Positions 33,529-45,013 of a stretch of DNA of 64,000 bases are shown here, one piece after another. Each line of letters opens with the position of its first letter. Position 1 is the first letter of the stretch. The notes under the pieces are model-generated. The model saw nothing but the letters and a program-made list of their open reading frames with translations, was not told where the DNA came from and ran no database searches. The stretch is from Sepioteuthis lessoniana (taxonomy: Eukaryota > Mollusca > Cephalopoda > Myopsida > Loliginidae): assembly GCA_963585895.1 (NCBI GenBank), contig OY757915.1, forward strand, positions 90,166,532-90,230,531, in the 5' to 3' direction. Both the position numbers and the translations under genes were made by a program.

Positions 33529-33812
33529 CATATTTACCAACTCCCCGCTCGGGCAGGATATGACAAAAGGTAAGTTTTTAAGCGGAGTTTAGCAGGTTTG
33601 AATTCAGAGTTTTCCTTCTCCTAGACTAGTTGCCTCACCAAGGCTGAAGAACCTAGTCTGCCCTACTATTTACCCATAGCTGGAGGGGGAATATTTTGGA
33701 TTCATACCTTTCCCAAGGGTATTAGTGCTATGTGAAATGCAATCAGTCAGGTCCAGGATTTGAACTCGTGTCGCCGTGTCCATATCCTGCGACGCTAACC
33801 ATTACACCACGG
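33529..33812 (-). mobile_element. SINE-3 copy with 16-bp target duplication
   Basis: Full-length minus copy. GCATCTGATGGTTGAT is present at 33513-33528 and again at 33813-33828, an exact target-site duplication that fixes the element's ends and shows LINE-type retroposition. Confidence 0.9.
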
Positions 33813-33936
33813 GCATCTGATGGTTGATAAAACCCGACCAACCAACTTACGAGAGTACCTGTATCAAGAGATCAAGTAGATTTATCAAATTTATGATTTT
33901 TTTCAAGCACAATTTAGATGGCCAGCATACTCACTG

Positions 33937-33939
<3 letters not shown>

Positions 33940-33993
<54 letters not shown>
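33940..33993. repeat. (TA)n microsatellite
   Basis: Abuts the family II hairpin at 34012. Confidence 0.95.
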
Positions 33994-33997
<4 letters not shown>

Positions 33998-34011
33998 TGG
34001 TATATTTAATG

Positions 34012-34298
34012 CCATGGAAGTTGGTCGGCGCCCTCAGGTTTCATGAAGTTTTACAAACAACAATCCAATTGTTGTTTGTAAAACTTCATGAAACCAAAGG
34101 TCGCAGACAAATTTGCATGGTATTAAATATATAATTCTTATATATATCTGATAAAACGAAACAGTTAGCCTGTGGGTGACAATAAATCTAATACATATAT
34201 ATTTATTATTATTACATAATAGCTCTATCTCAGATATTATATCGCACTTGGTTCGCCACAAACCCACAAATGAATTAGTGACAACTAACACTATTGCA

Positions 34299-34300
<2 letters not shown>
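34012..34300 (+). mobile_element. Family II hairpin element
   Basis: Hairpin 34012-34120: an inner perfect 28-bp stem (GTTTCATGAAG ... CTTCATGAAAC), loop CCA, plus about 24 bp of imperfect outer stem. The 3' side keeps GAA, ACC, AAA, GGU, C and GCAG, the hammerhead stem III, cleavage position and stem I strand. The loop side lacks CUGAUGA, so no ribozyme is complete. The tail with CGCACTTGGTTCGC and CACAAACCCACAAATG runs to (AT)n at 34300-34326. Confidence 0.75.
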
Positions 34301-34327
<27 letters not shown>

Positions 34328-34329
<2 letters not shown>

Positions 34330-34625
34330 CATCCACAGACAGACTGTTTCGTTCTATCAGAACTCTTCAGTGTGGCTAGACACGCAGGACGCTCGAAGCC
34401 GGGATCGAAACCCATCCAACTTTACGTTAGACTATGTTTCAGACCTCTCAGCCACCAAGCGGACCACATTGGCTAAGGGAATTTTTAAGGTATTTATTTA
34501 GCAACAGTAGCAGCAGCCTTTGTTTACATTTTTTATTCCCTATCGGCTACCAGAGTGCTCAATTCTTTCGAAGAGCCTTGTATTACGCTAGCGGCGGCCG
34601 ACAATTCCTTCGCCAGAGTGCTCAA
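34328..34625 (-). mobile_element. tRNA-promoter element carrying a hammerhead (family I)
   Basis: On minus: TTGAGCACTCTGG, spacer, A-box-like TGGCTGAGAGGT (34443-34454), B-box-like GGGTTTCGATCCC (34401-34413), then the ribozyme, then GATGACAAT and (TA)n. Same order as at 4.4 and 45.0 kb. Confidence 0.8.
34333..34375 (-). ncRNA. Hammerhead ribozyme, type I (family I, copy B)
   Basis: Best-formed copy. Stem I CCACA/UGUGG (five Watson-Crick pairs), core CUGAAGA, stem II GUUCU/AGAAC (five pairs, loop GAU), GAAAC, loop AGUCU, GUC. Against copy A, one stem II pair is switched from G-C to C-G, a compensatory change that keeps the helix. Confidence 0.88.
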
Positions 34626-34633
34626 CCCCCAGC

Positions 34634-34832
34634 ATAGCACTAATACCCTCAGGAAAGGTATGAATCCAATTATTCTCCCTCCAGCTATGGGTAAATAGTA
34701 GGACAGACTAGATTCTTCAGCCTTGGTTAGGCAACTAGTCTAGGAAAAGGAAAACTCTGAATTCAAACCTGTTAAACTCCGCTTAAAAATTGACCTTGTG
34801 TCATATCCTGCCCGAGCGGAGGGGTTGGTAAA
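34634..34832 (+). mobile_element. SINE-3 3' part
   Basis: From ATAGCACTAATACC through CCGAGCGGAGGGGTTGG. The tRNA head is missing. Confidence 0.85.
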
Positions 34833-34844
34833 TAGTATCATTTA

Positions 34845-35335
34845 TTTACAAACAGTTAAAGATCAAACAGTTCTATTTCAAATAATTTAGTTTAGCATGT
34901 TAACAAAGTTAAATAGCTCCGAGTGTTGCTATACATCACTAAGAATTTGATCTAACCTGTCATTTGTTTATATACTGTTGAATGTAAAAACAGTTCTATT
35001 TCAAATAATTCAGTTGTACACAAGTATAGTATTTTTTACACACAGTTAAATGTAAAACAGTTCGATTTCAAACAATTCAGTTTAGCTTAACTATACAGTC
35101 TAAATGTTAAGCAGTTCTATTTGATCCATAGATAGGACTCTATCAGGTGTAACCACTCTGGTCAAGAGAGACCTGGGAGCGATGGCAATAAAGGAGTACT
35201 CTGCATTCCCAAAGCTCCAGTATTACTGGAGCCTTATCATTAGATTGTCTTGTGTCATAGACACTCGTTGGGTGGGGTTTACCCCTCTGCAGAGATGTAG
35301 TCGGTGTTTTCTATAGCCTCAGCCGACTGAGCAAG
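34845..35335 (-). repeat. Rep-E copy
   Basis: Internal CAGTTCTATTTCAAA units, then the head with GAGACCTGGGAGCGATGG and the AGTCGGTGTTTTC block. Confidence 0.85.
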
Positions 35336-35344
35336 AGCAAGTAG

Positions 35345-35690
35345 GAGTTCAGGTAGTGCAGCCATACAGTAGTCATGACACAGACACAGCTAAGAAGAAA
35401 TTCCGTTTTATCCAATCAGTAAGCTCAAATTTCTTTATGATTATCAGCTTGTTAATGGTTGTTCACACCTTCGCTATGCGTATGTTAATATCACTTTCAG
35501 TAGATGAGATACTGTTGCCGAGGTATATGAAATAGTTTTTTAATTTCAGTGGTTTCACACTTAAAGTGGAAATGGCTCCTTTCTTAAAACACATGAACTC
35601 TGTTTTATTTGCATTTACATAAAGGCCAATGCCGCTTGCTGCTTGCCGAGTAGCAGAGAATCGGCTTTGGCCTGTGTATTTGCTAGAAAG
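35345..35690 (-). mobile_element. LINE-B RT fragment
   Basis: On minus it gives AASGIGLYVNANKTEFMCFK, KPLKLKNYFIYLGNSISSTE and DINIRIAKVWTTINK, the RT region after motif C. No intact ORF. Confidence 0.8.
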
Positions 35691-35879
35691 TGTTACTTAA
35701 TTAGAGTTTTAATTGTTAAAACAATCTACAAAATCATTAGACTTCATCAGAAAGAAATTAAAAAAGAAATAATGCTAATAAAAACAAAATTTAGGAATTC
35801 TTTGTTTCTTAGTTTATTTGTTTGTTTGTTTGTTTTTTTCCTTCTTTATCTCGTATTTTTTCATATTTTTATACATTTT

Positions 35880-35913
35880 TCTTTTTGATCAGTTTCTAGA
35901 CCCTGGCTTGTTT

Positions 35914-35965
<52 letters not shown>

Positions 35966-36128
35966 TTATCTGTCATATTTTTCATCTTTTATTATTTTCT
36001 TCTTTTTGATCATTTTCGTAACCTTGCCCCGTTTCTGTTCTTTCTTTCTTTCTTTCTTTCTTTTTTTCTTTCTTTCTTTCTTTTATTATATTCTTCTGAT
36101 CATTTTCTTAACCTTACTCCATTTCCGT

Positions 36129-36187
<59 letters not shown>

Positions 36188-36251
36188 ATTTTTTTCATCT
36201 TTTATTATTTTCTTCTTTTTGATCATTTTCATAACCTTGCCCTGTTTCCGT

Positions 36252-36303
<52 letters not shown>

Positions 36304-36353
36304 TTATTATTTTCTTCTTTTTGATCATTTTCATAACCTTGCCCTGTTTCCGT

Positions 36354-36385
<32 letters not shown>

Positions 36386-36440
36386 TTTTTTTTGCTTTAA
36401 GTTGCATTTTTTCTTTCTTTCTTTCTTTCTTTCTAAAATT
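35880..36440. repeat. (TTTC)n with higher-order units
   Basis: Five (TTTC)n blocks are separated by a repeated spacer of about 50 bp (TTTTTGATCATTTTC, AACCTTGCCC, GTTTCCGTTC), giving a higher-order period of about 95-120 bp. The long ORFs in both strands are simple Phe-Leu-Ser or Lys-Glu-Arg repeats. Confidence 0.9.
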
Positions 36441-37062
36441 TCATATTGCAATTCACTTGTCTCTTGCCACCCGTCCATACCCAGCACCCCTTTTTTTACT
36501 CTCGCGATAATACTTCTTCCAACTCCTATTACGCTTCGTATTCTTCCGCGCCATTTCTCAGTGCGGGCGATTCATATTGATATATTTTCTCTTTAGTTCA
36601 TTTCATTGTATTGCAATGTGACAGACGCGCATGTCCTTGACGTGTGTGGCATGTGAAATCGGCAGACATCCCGCTAAAGTGTCAGCGAACTAATTTTTCA
36701 AGCGCAGTTTTGCATTTTTCACCGTCAATCTACAATTACTCCTAGGAGTCGCCATATCCAAAATATTTCGCTTCTACATTCTTGTTGTCAAGTTGGGGTG
36801 GCCGAAGAAAGCTTTTCCTGGAGTTTATAGATAAAAAAGAAATCAAATCAAATAGAAACAAACTCAGATAGATTGATAGATAGATTGATAGATACAAACT
36901 AGGATAGAAAAGTAGCTAAATCGATAGCTATCAATAGAGATAGAGTTATGTGAACAGAGATAAATATCACCTCTTTTTCAAGCCCCAGTCATCTTCTATT
37001 CTTTCCTACTAAATGCATTTTAGATATTAAGATAGACAGGTAGCTAAAAAAGCGATATATTG

Positions 37063-37128
<66 letters not shown>

Positions 37129-37294
37129 ATGGATAGGAACAGAGATAGGTTGGTGTCCTGACGAGCACTCAAGCCCCATTAAACTTCCCTCCTATTAAAT
37201 ACATTACAATTATACGGTCAGCGCACGTTATATATACAAAGTTAGAAGTGGATCGAGATTCGACATTATTCTTTTTTCCCAATTTTGACCAAAT
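36441..37294. other. Unassigned with microsatellites
   Basis: No gene recognised. (CA)n 37062-37094 and (TA)n 37097-37126. GATAGATA-type imperfect repeats at 36868-36950. Confidence 0.5.
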
Positions 37295-37885
37295 TGAATT
37301 GTCCAGTCGGCTGGGGCTGTAGAATACACTGACTGCTTCTCTGCAGAGGGGTATGACCCCGCCCCCCTAACGAGTGTCCTGTTTATGACACTAAACAATC
37401 TGATGGTGAGGTTCCAGCAATGCTGGAGCTTTGGGGAATGCGGAGTACCCCTTCATTGCCATAGCTCCCAGGTCCACTCTGGTCCGGAGTGGTAGCACCT
37501 GAGAGGACCCTATCTATGGGTTAAATAGAACTAACAGCATACTTATGTTAAACTGAATTGTTTGAGTAAACTGAATAACTTGAAATAGAAATGTTTTTGA
37601 CAATTAAACTGTACTTACATTTAAACTGCGTGCTTATGCTTAACTGAATTATTTGAAATAGAACCGTTTTTCGACATTAAAACTGTATTTACACTTAACT
37701 GAATTATTACATATAATTGCTTGAATAGTTTGAAATGGAAATGTTTTAACAATTAAACTGTGTACTTATGCTAAACTGAATTGTTTTAAATAGAACAGAT
37801 TATTTACATAAAAATGGATTTGGCGTTAAATAACCTACAAAGGTTGATATGCCATAAAACCCAACAAACCAAACCAACCAAATTG
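37295..37885 (+). repeat. Rep-E, full-length copy
   Basis: Head (CCAGTCGGCTGGGGCTG, CTCTGCAGAGGGGTA, TGGTGAGGTTCCAG, CTTTGGGGAATGCGGAG, CCACTCTGGTCCGG), five or more internal units (CTGAATTGTTTGA / GAAATAGAA), and the tail GGATTTGGCGTTAAATAACC, GGTTGATATGCC and CCAAACCAACC. It lacks an evident Pol III promoter and an ORF, so it looks nonautonomous. Confidence 0.9.
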
Positions 37886-37949
37886 AAGGAACAAATATTT
37901 TTAAAAGTATAAAAATACAGCTTTTTGTATCTATAAATCTTTTAGATCA

Positions 37950-38225
37950 TTTTCATCATCACGTCGCGCCATCAGCACGGATATCCCGGACCCTAATCTC
38001 GCCACCCATCCTTATCGTCCTTTGCTTCCGGCAGGTCTTCAGGAATCCATCCCGTATCGGCACTGAGCTGCTGTATGTATGTTCTAACTGGTCGTCCTGC
38101 CTTTGCTCGTCCATGTGAAGGGGTCCACCGGAGTACATTACTAATGAACTCGTCCTTACTTCTCCAGCAGTGTCCCACATGTCTGGTTCGTCTAACTTGG
38201 ATAGTTTTCGTGATGGGTGGTAGGA
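37950..38225 (-). mobile_element. LINE-B 3' end
   Basis: On minus it codes GHCWRSKDEFIS, LRWTPSHGRAKAGRPVRTYI and the end RVRDIRADGAT. An ATCATCA remnant lies at the 3' tail (37955). Confidence 0.85.
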
Positions 38226-38872
38226 GTTGACTAAATTCCGTCTAATGAAAAAAGATTTCAACCTTTTGAGGATACCATGATAACGTAATCAATCTTGAAA
38301 GAATTTTACACGATTTTTAGAAAGGAGACATATTTTAAATTCAATTTTAACCTCCCGAGACAGCCTTTTGACGGAAAAGTTTTACATAAAAAAAAAAAAA
38401 TAAATAAATAAAGGACTTTATTTGAGCTTGTTTTATCTTTTTCCTTCAATGAGAAAATCGCAGATATGTATTTTTTCAAGAACCGAATTATAAAATGATG
38501 AAAACTGGGAAACTTGACTTGATATCCGTGGGCAACCTCTGAGTTTGCGTTTTTCGGTTATTTTTATCAAAGGATGGAATTGTTATATTGGATTCGGTAG
38601 ATGTCGAATCTCAAAAGATTGTATTTTAGAGATTACACCCCAAATGGCCAAAAGTTAGAAAAATATTAAAGTGTCTGGTTGTTGCCAAATTTATGCAACC
38701 TCAAATCAAAAAGTAACCCCCCATTTAAATTTATTTTTCTCATATATGTTTAAATGTGAGTGAAGAATGGAAATACCGAAGTGAAAATTGAGAGTTTGTC
38801 CCGTTTGGCTTTGAGCGCGGGTTTTTTTTTTTTCGAAATCTGGATATTTGGTTGTTTTCATTTTTTCTTCTT
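38226..38872. other. Unassigned
   Basis: AT-rich, with a poly-A/AAAT patch at 38387-38412. No gene recognised. Confidence 0.4.
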
Positions 38873-38945
38873 TGTTTAATGGCATATCAACCTTCGGTTG
38901 TGATTAAATGCCAAAGCCATCATTGTAGAAGATCTGTAGTAGTAT
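38873..38945 (-). mobile_element. SINE-2 3' fragment
   Basis: TTTAATGGCATATCAACC and the GCCAAAGCCATC block. Confidence 0.65.
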
Positions 38946-39195
38946 AGGATTTACTCTCCTATATTTTAAAACGGTCGTGATACCACTTGTTCTCGAAACA
39001 AAGATAGTGGACGTCGGTAAAGTAATTAGTCTCGGGAACCTATTGTTCAAGAAATTCACGTGATTTGTGCTCACAACTACGTCCACACCTTTGATTCTAT
39101 CCCGTGCATTTGGAGCCGACCACATGACAAGGATTGCCTATATATACTCTCGTCTTCCAAGAACTCATTCTCTCATATTTTGATATACAGAGACA

Positions 39196-39218
39196 GCACA
39201 CACACACACACACACACA

Positions 39219-39255
<37 letters not shown>
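39196..39255. repeat. (CA)n (CT)n microsatellite
   Basis: Compound run. Confidence 0.95.
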
Positions 39256-39256
<1 letters not shown>

Positions 39257-39321
39257 AATTTACTTACAGAGATAGCACTCTCTCTCTCTTCATAACGACT
39301 TCCAGAACCAACTTGACTTTG

Positions 39322-39452
39322 TCAGTTAGTAAGACAACTCAATACGCGTAACATGGGTGCGTATACATTCTGCGACCTCTTTCTTTCCTGTTCTGCCTTT
39401 TCGGTTAGACTTGTTCCAGCCTCGAAGAGAGCCTTAGAAATTTCTTCAAACC
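39322..39452 (-). CDS. Possible terminal coding exon, unknown protein
   Basis: On minus, a strong acceptor (T-rich, ending GTCTCTTTCAG at 39453-39463) opens into 43 codons: FEEISKALFEAGTSLTEKAE, then QERKRSQNVYAPMLRVLSCL and a stop at 39322-39324. It starts in phase 2. The N-terminal half is strongly helical and charged, as in coiled-coil or BAR-type helices, but I cannot assign a family. A donor-like AGGT sits after KR, so the exon could instead end there. Confidence 0.45.
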
Positions 39453-39837
39453 CTGAAAGAGACAAACAACCAACACGGGAGAAGACACGTTCCTCCAAGA
39501 ATACATTGTTACATTTCTGTATATGAAATACTTTGTCAACGTACATTTTATAGTCTACAGGACACTTTTAATATTTAGTCTTTTTCCATAATATCCATGT
39601 TAGTTACACACATACACACGCACACACACAGAGGAATATTTTACAGACTATATTAGAATATTCGTAATGTTTTGTAATGTTTCCCTTTTATGTATTTGTT
39701 GATATATAAATTTAATTTTGTTTGTACTGCTTTGTTTTGAATGTTCTTTTGTCCGCGTCGTTTTACTTCGTTAGCTTCTCAATAATGAGCCAGCATAAAT
39801 TGTGGAGAGCGAAATATCGACCAAACATTCATCACAG

Positions 39838-39995
39838 TAGTATTATTTAACCCATTGCAGAGGGGATGAATTAGTTTATGTCTTTCCCAAGGTTAATACT
39901 CTGAAAGTGAAACTAATCGCAGAACTTGGATTCGAAGTCGCTTACTACGACGCTGCAGTTTAGCACTTCAACCATTACACAACAGAGACTCTCCT
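39838..39995 (-). mobile_element. SINE-2 copy (head and core)
   Basis: On minus: A-box-like TGTAATGGTTGAAGTGC, GTAGTAAGCGACTTCGAATCC, and a core ending TGGGTTAAATAATAC. Confidence 0.8.
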
Positions 39996-40360
39996 ATTTT
40001 CTGCTGTAAGTGTACGATTTCACTAAGAGCATGAGCGCAGTACTTGCATAAGTTCAGTAAGTGCACGTGTGCAGTGTGTAGACAAGGGCAATAAATTCAC
40101 CAAATCATTGAATGTGTAAATACTAGTAAATTGATTGTAAGGGTTCAGTAAATGTAGGAGTACAATGATTTTACCATGACAGTGTATGTGCGATTGCAGT
40201 GTGCATGAAACTACATTTGATTGTACAACTGCAGTAATTATACGACTGCAAGAAGTGTGCGAATTCAGTGAGCTTACTAGTACAGAGCATGTGCACGTGC
40301 ATTAAGTTGAAAGGACTGCGATTTTATGAGGATGCGAGTGCAGTGATTGTAAGAGTACTA
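39996..40360. repeat. Degenerate minisatellite, GTACGAGTGCAGTGA-like
   Basis: Recurrent variants of GCAGTG / TGTACGA / TTCAGTAAGTG with a 20-30 bp spacing. A related short patch is at 41580-41695. ORF 40268-40468 starts inside it and is not supported. Confidence 0.5.
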
Positions 40361-41710
40361 CAAAATCGGAGAGGGAAGCGAGTGTGGTGGTTCTATCACT
40401 GGGATGACAGTAATTGTCTTCGGACTGGTTATTTCCTGCGTTCGCATTGTTCTTTTAAAAATCCGTAGAAGGGGGATCGATGCAGTTTGGTGGGAACGTC
40501 TTGTGACGTGTCGGAAAGTTAATTGGAATGAAATACCGAGGTCTTTGGCAACTCTAAGAATTAGTCAGCTCGTCAGTACCAATGAAAATATGTTTTTTTT
40601 TGCAATATGATCATGTAACCACAAAATATTTCGAACATTATTTAAAAGATACGGTGTGGAATTTGTCTTGTGGTTTTGCTTTATGCTAATTAGTATAGAG
40701 TTTTTCAGCGGCAAAAGCGGTGTTGGTGTTATCTAAAGAATTTTGGAGGCCTGGAACTTATTTTCTTCTTTCATCATCGTTTTCTTTAGTATCTAGGACT
40801 TCTAGCGGTAAGTTCATCTTCTTGTGGCAAATTCATCTTATAGGCAAATGTTTCGTTGTATCGTCTTCCTTGTTTAGTCTGTACTCTTTGTTCTAAACAA
40901 ATGCAGTGCCCATATTTTATTGAAGAATTTTTTTTTATTTAAACATCTCTAATTGGTCTGTCAACCATGGATCATGTCAAATTGGCAAGCCAATGAGGAC
41001 CTTTCTTTTATTCAAAGATATCGAGGGGAATTACCAAAACTCTTTCGGCCTCTTTTTGACTGGACAGCACATTTTCGTATCCCATAGATTGAGTGGGAGG
41101 AGCAAAAAAAGCCTTGAGTACGGGTCGACTGACTTGGCCTCCGACCTTTTGGTTTCGCCGGGTACGATTTTGTTGTAGTCAGGTTGTGGGATTTGCTTGG
41201 GTCTGCGGGAGGTACCGGGAACTTTTGTTAACTTGGATTTAAAAATTTATCAATTTAGTAGTTTCAATGATTTTTGGTTGAATTTGTCAACTCTGTCAGA
41301 AGAATTTACCTATATCAAACATTTTGATTTCACTGAGCTTTTCATTTTAACAAAATTACTTCTAACTTAAAAAAAACAACAAACAAACAAACAATAAATA
41401 CCCCCCCCCCCAAAAAAAAAACAAAAAACAAACGAAAACAAACAAACAAAACCACTCCCCAATCCCTTAAAGACAAAACTAAACAAAACAAAACACAACA
41501 CAAAACAAAACGCGAAACAACAAAACGACTTTTCTTTTCTCGTTTTTAAAGTTTAAAGGCCCGCAGAACTCCTAGATGTTCCATAGAGATTGCCGTAAAT
41601 GTGCGAATGCCTTGATAATGATAGTGTAAGGTCAACAAGTGTGCAAGTGAAATGAGTGTATGAGTGACTTGAGTGTGAGTGTGAGTGTGAGTGTGGGTCA
41701 CTCTAAACGC
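40361..41710. other. Unassigned, with A-rich tract
   Basis: No gene or known repeat. An A/C-rich tract lies at 41370-41525. The 61-codon ORF at 40993-41178 is in moderate-GC DNA but has no splice context or domain I can support. Confidence 0.4.
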
Positions 41711-42089
41711 AACACTCCCTCTTACAGATAGATTAATAGACAGACAGAAATAAAGAAAGAAAGAAGGAAAGAAAGAAAGACACTGAGATAGTCTGACAGC
41801 TGAATGTTGGTCAGAAATCTTTGGTGTAATGTGTAAGAGAATAATGTGAAATAAATAAATAAATAATAAATAAATAAAAGTTCAAAAAGAAACGAAATAA
41901 ATACTTTAAGGGAAAATAAAATAAAACAAAACAAATAAACAAAATAATAATAAAGAATTAAAAAAAAAAGGAGCAAAATACATTTTCTCCATGATGCAAT
42001 GATAATGACCCCTTTCGCGAAAAGAATATCATCGAATACTTTCAAAAGTTCCCAACCTTGGGGTCATGAAGTAAATGTAACACTTTAGA

Positions 42090-42760
42090 TATTGCTTTGC
42101 CCAGTCGTCTGGGACTGTAGAATACACTAACTGCACCACTGCAGAGGAGTAAGACCCCTCCCCACGAGTGTCGTGGATATGACACTTAACAATCTGATGG
42201 TGAGGTTCCGGTGATGCTGGGGCTTTGGGGAATGCGGAGCACCCCTTCATTGCCATTGCTCTCAGGTCAACTCTGGCCCGGAATGTTAGCACCTGATAGG
42301 CTCTTATCTATGGGTCGAATAGAACTAACTGCATACTTATGCTAAAGAGAATTGTATGACTAAATTGAATAGCTTGAAAGAGAAATGTTTTTGACAATTA
42401 AACTGAACTTAAATTTAAACTGCATACTTTTGTTAAACTGAATTATTTGAAATGGAACTGTTTTTGACATAGAAACTGTACGTACACTAAACTGAATTGA
42501 TTAATATAGAAGTGTTTTGACATTTAACTGTGTGTAAACAAAATCTGTACTTATACTAAACTGAATTAGCTGAATTGGAATTGTTTGACTAAATTGAATT
42601 GCTTGAAATAGAAATGTTTTTGACAATTAAACTGTATACTTATGCTAGACTGAATTGTTTGAAATACAACTGACAATTTGTATAAAATGGATTTGGCGTT
42701 AAATAACCTAAAAAGGTTGATATGCTATAAAACCCAAACGACCAAACCAAACCAAACCTT
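42090..42760 (+). repeat. Rep-E, full-length copy
   Basis: Longest copy. Head, then about six internal units of 55-60 bp, then the tail GGATTTGGCGTTAAATAACC and AAACCAAACC end. An A/T-rich, unassigned 41711-42089 precedes it. Confidence 0.9.
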
Positions 42761-43034
42761 AGATGTTGCTTTTTTGAGTTCAAGCATTAACAATCTCCTT
42801 ATCGATATGGTCCTAAACTTACTAATGGCTCAAATTTAAATAGAAAATGAATAAGGACCTACGAAAAAGACAGAACTTTGCTTCCCTTCTAAAAAAGAAT
42901 AAATTATCTGTTGTAAAACTCAAGATTCTTGTATTTTTTTAGCAAGTGTTTTTTTTTATATGTGAACACGACCCATAAAACATTTCCACTGAAACAACCA
43001 TAAGTTAAAACCCACATATAGAACCTTTTGCAAA

Positions 43035-43690
43035 TGTTGGTTTGTTTGAGTTTTAAGGCATATCAACCTTTGTAGGTTATTTAATGCCAAATCCCTTTTT
43101 ATACAAATAAACACTTCTATTTCAAACAATTTAGTTTAGCATAAGTACACAGTTTAATTGTGAAAAACATTTCTATTTCAAGCTATTCAGTTTAGTCAAA
43201 CAGTTCTAATTCAAACAATTCAGTTTAGTATAAGTATAGATTTTGTTTACACTCAGTTAAATGTCAAAACAGTTCCATTACAAACAATTTAGTTAAGCGT
43301 AAGTACGGTTTCAATGTCAAAAACAGTTCTATTTCAAACAATTATTTTTAGCTTACAAAATCAGTTCCATTTTAAACAATGCAGTTTAACATAAGTTCGT
43401 AGTTTAAATGTAAAAACGGTCCTATTTCAAGCAATTCAGTTTAGAATAAGTACGCAGTTTAACACATAGATAGGACCTTATCATGTGCTACCGCTCCTGG
43501 TCAGAGTAGATTTGGGAGCGATGACAATGAAGGAGTACTCTGCATTCCCCAAAGCTCCCACATTACTGGAACATCATCATCAGATTTTTTAGTGTCATAT
43601 CCAGGACACTCGTTAGAGGGAGTCTTACCCCTCTGCAGAGGTGCAGTCGGTATATTCTGCTCGCCCTGGCCGACTGGGCAAACTAAACTT
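43035..43690 (-). repeat. Rep-E, full-length copy
   Basis: Tail, six internal units and head in minus orientation. It faces the 42-kb copy tail to tail across 275 bp. Confidence 0.9.
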
Positions 43691-43849
43691 ATAAATATTT
43701 CACTTATAGGAATAACAAATACATCGAAATAAGTGTCTAGACACAGAAGAAAATTATTTTGAAAAATAAACATTATAGCAAAATGATTTGTTCATTATCA
43801 AGCTATGGGTGGAGGGGGATCCACTTGGGAGAGTTCAAATGGAATAATG

Positions 43850-44035
43850 AGTAATTTGCTGGATTGTGACGTCATAGTAAGTCAGTTCGATCAACTATGT
43901 TCACTTTCAAACTAATACCGTGGGGAAAAGTATAAACTCCGCTTATCTCCCAGCTCCTTGTTAAATAGTACTTGTACTGTTCTTCTATATCAGCATTAGA
44001 TTACCCACAAAGGTTGATAGACCTTTAAACAAATG
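43850..44035 (+). mobile_element. SINE-2 copy (diverged)
   Basis: GTCATAGTAAGTCAGTTCGA, core AATACCGTGGGGAAAAG, shortened tail. Confidence 0.7.
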
Positions 44036-44049
44036 TGACATTATCCTTC

Positions 44050-44625
44050 GCCGGCCGGCCGGCCGGCTGACCCCCAACTATCTCAGCTTCCTTAAACCAA
44101 ACTACTCATGGCCTGTGATTCATCTAGTGGTTTTTTTCTCATCTCCGACCAGCGGCATTACACATTTCTTTGCGGACACACAAAATACAACCGAGAGGGT
44201 GGTGGAAAAGAACAAATGAACGGACAAGGATCAGCACCAAGCGCCTGAAGGGGGAGGTCTATGTGACACTTTTTGCAGCTCTCCATGCATTTGCAGGCTA
44301 TCGCGGGCGTGTATTTTGCGCGAAACTTCCACAAAGCCATGGAATGCTGCGCCGTCTCTTGACTGTCTTCTTTGCCCTGCTTTCATTTTCTCACTGCCTC
44401 CTTCTGCTGACTGTGTCCTTCTCTGGACAACTATCTCAAGCCGACTGTTCTCTTCTGCCCTCCTTTGTCAACTGATTCTCTGTCTTCTCTGGGACCTTCC
44501 TTCCCTCCTCCATTTCCGGTCTCGTGGGAGATCTCGCCCTCAGGCCCTTTTTGTGGGTTTTGCGCCAAAACAGACAAAGCAATTCTCAGACCGGCGCCAA
44601 AACAAACGGAAATGAATGCTACGCA
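44050..44625 (+). repeat. Dispersed repeat, copy of 23750-24290
   Basis: Includes a (CCGG)n patch at 44051-44066 and CACATTTCTTTGCGG, AAAGAACAAATGAACG and GCGCCAAAACAGACAAAG, in the same order as the 23.8-kb copy. ORFs here on both strands belong to the repeat. Confidence 0.6.
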
Positions 44626-45010
44626 TTGTGTCACACGAAGAAACTATACTATAAAGCTATGGATTTATTGATGCACCAACGTATACTTTGCAATTATTAA
44701 GGACTGACCCCCTTAGACATGATGGATAAAAAAGATATAAAAATCCCATAAACAAACAAAAACACTGTGTGAGTTAGTAGCTTTTTAAAAAAGATTTTGT
44801 TTTATCATTCAATAATTTACTGCTTGTATTAATGTTACATATAAAACAAAAACCAGAAGAGATTCTTTATTAAGTAGATGCATCAAGCTTTTCAATTTTG
44901 TCGTCCCATACAAGTAAAACTTATGGGGTTAGCGTACTTAAAAGATGTTCACTTTGGTTTTTTAACAGTAGATAAACTTAATACAGATAAGACACCAAAC
45001 ATTTCTATAT
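44626..45010. other. Unassigned
   Basis: AT-rich, no feature recognised. Confidence 0.4.
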
Positions 45011-45013
45011 ATA

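Noticed and set aside
36006-36596. 196-aa and antisense 133-aa ORFs
   Set aside because: Entirely (TTTC)n translated as Phe-Leu-Ser or Lys-Glu-Arg; no gene.
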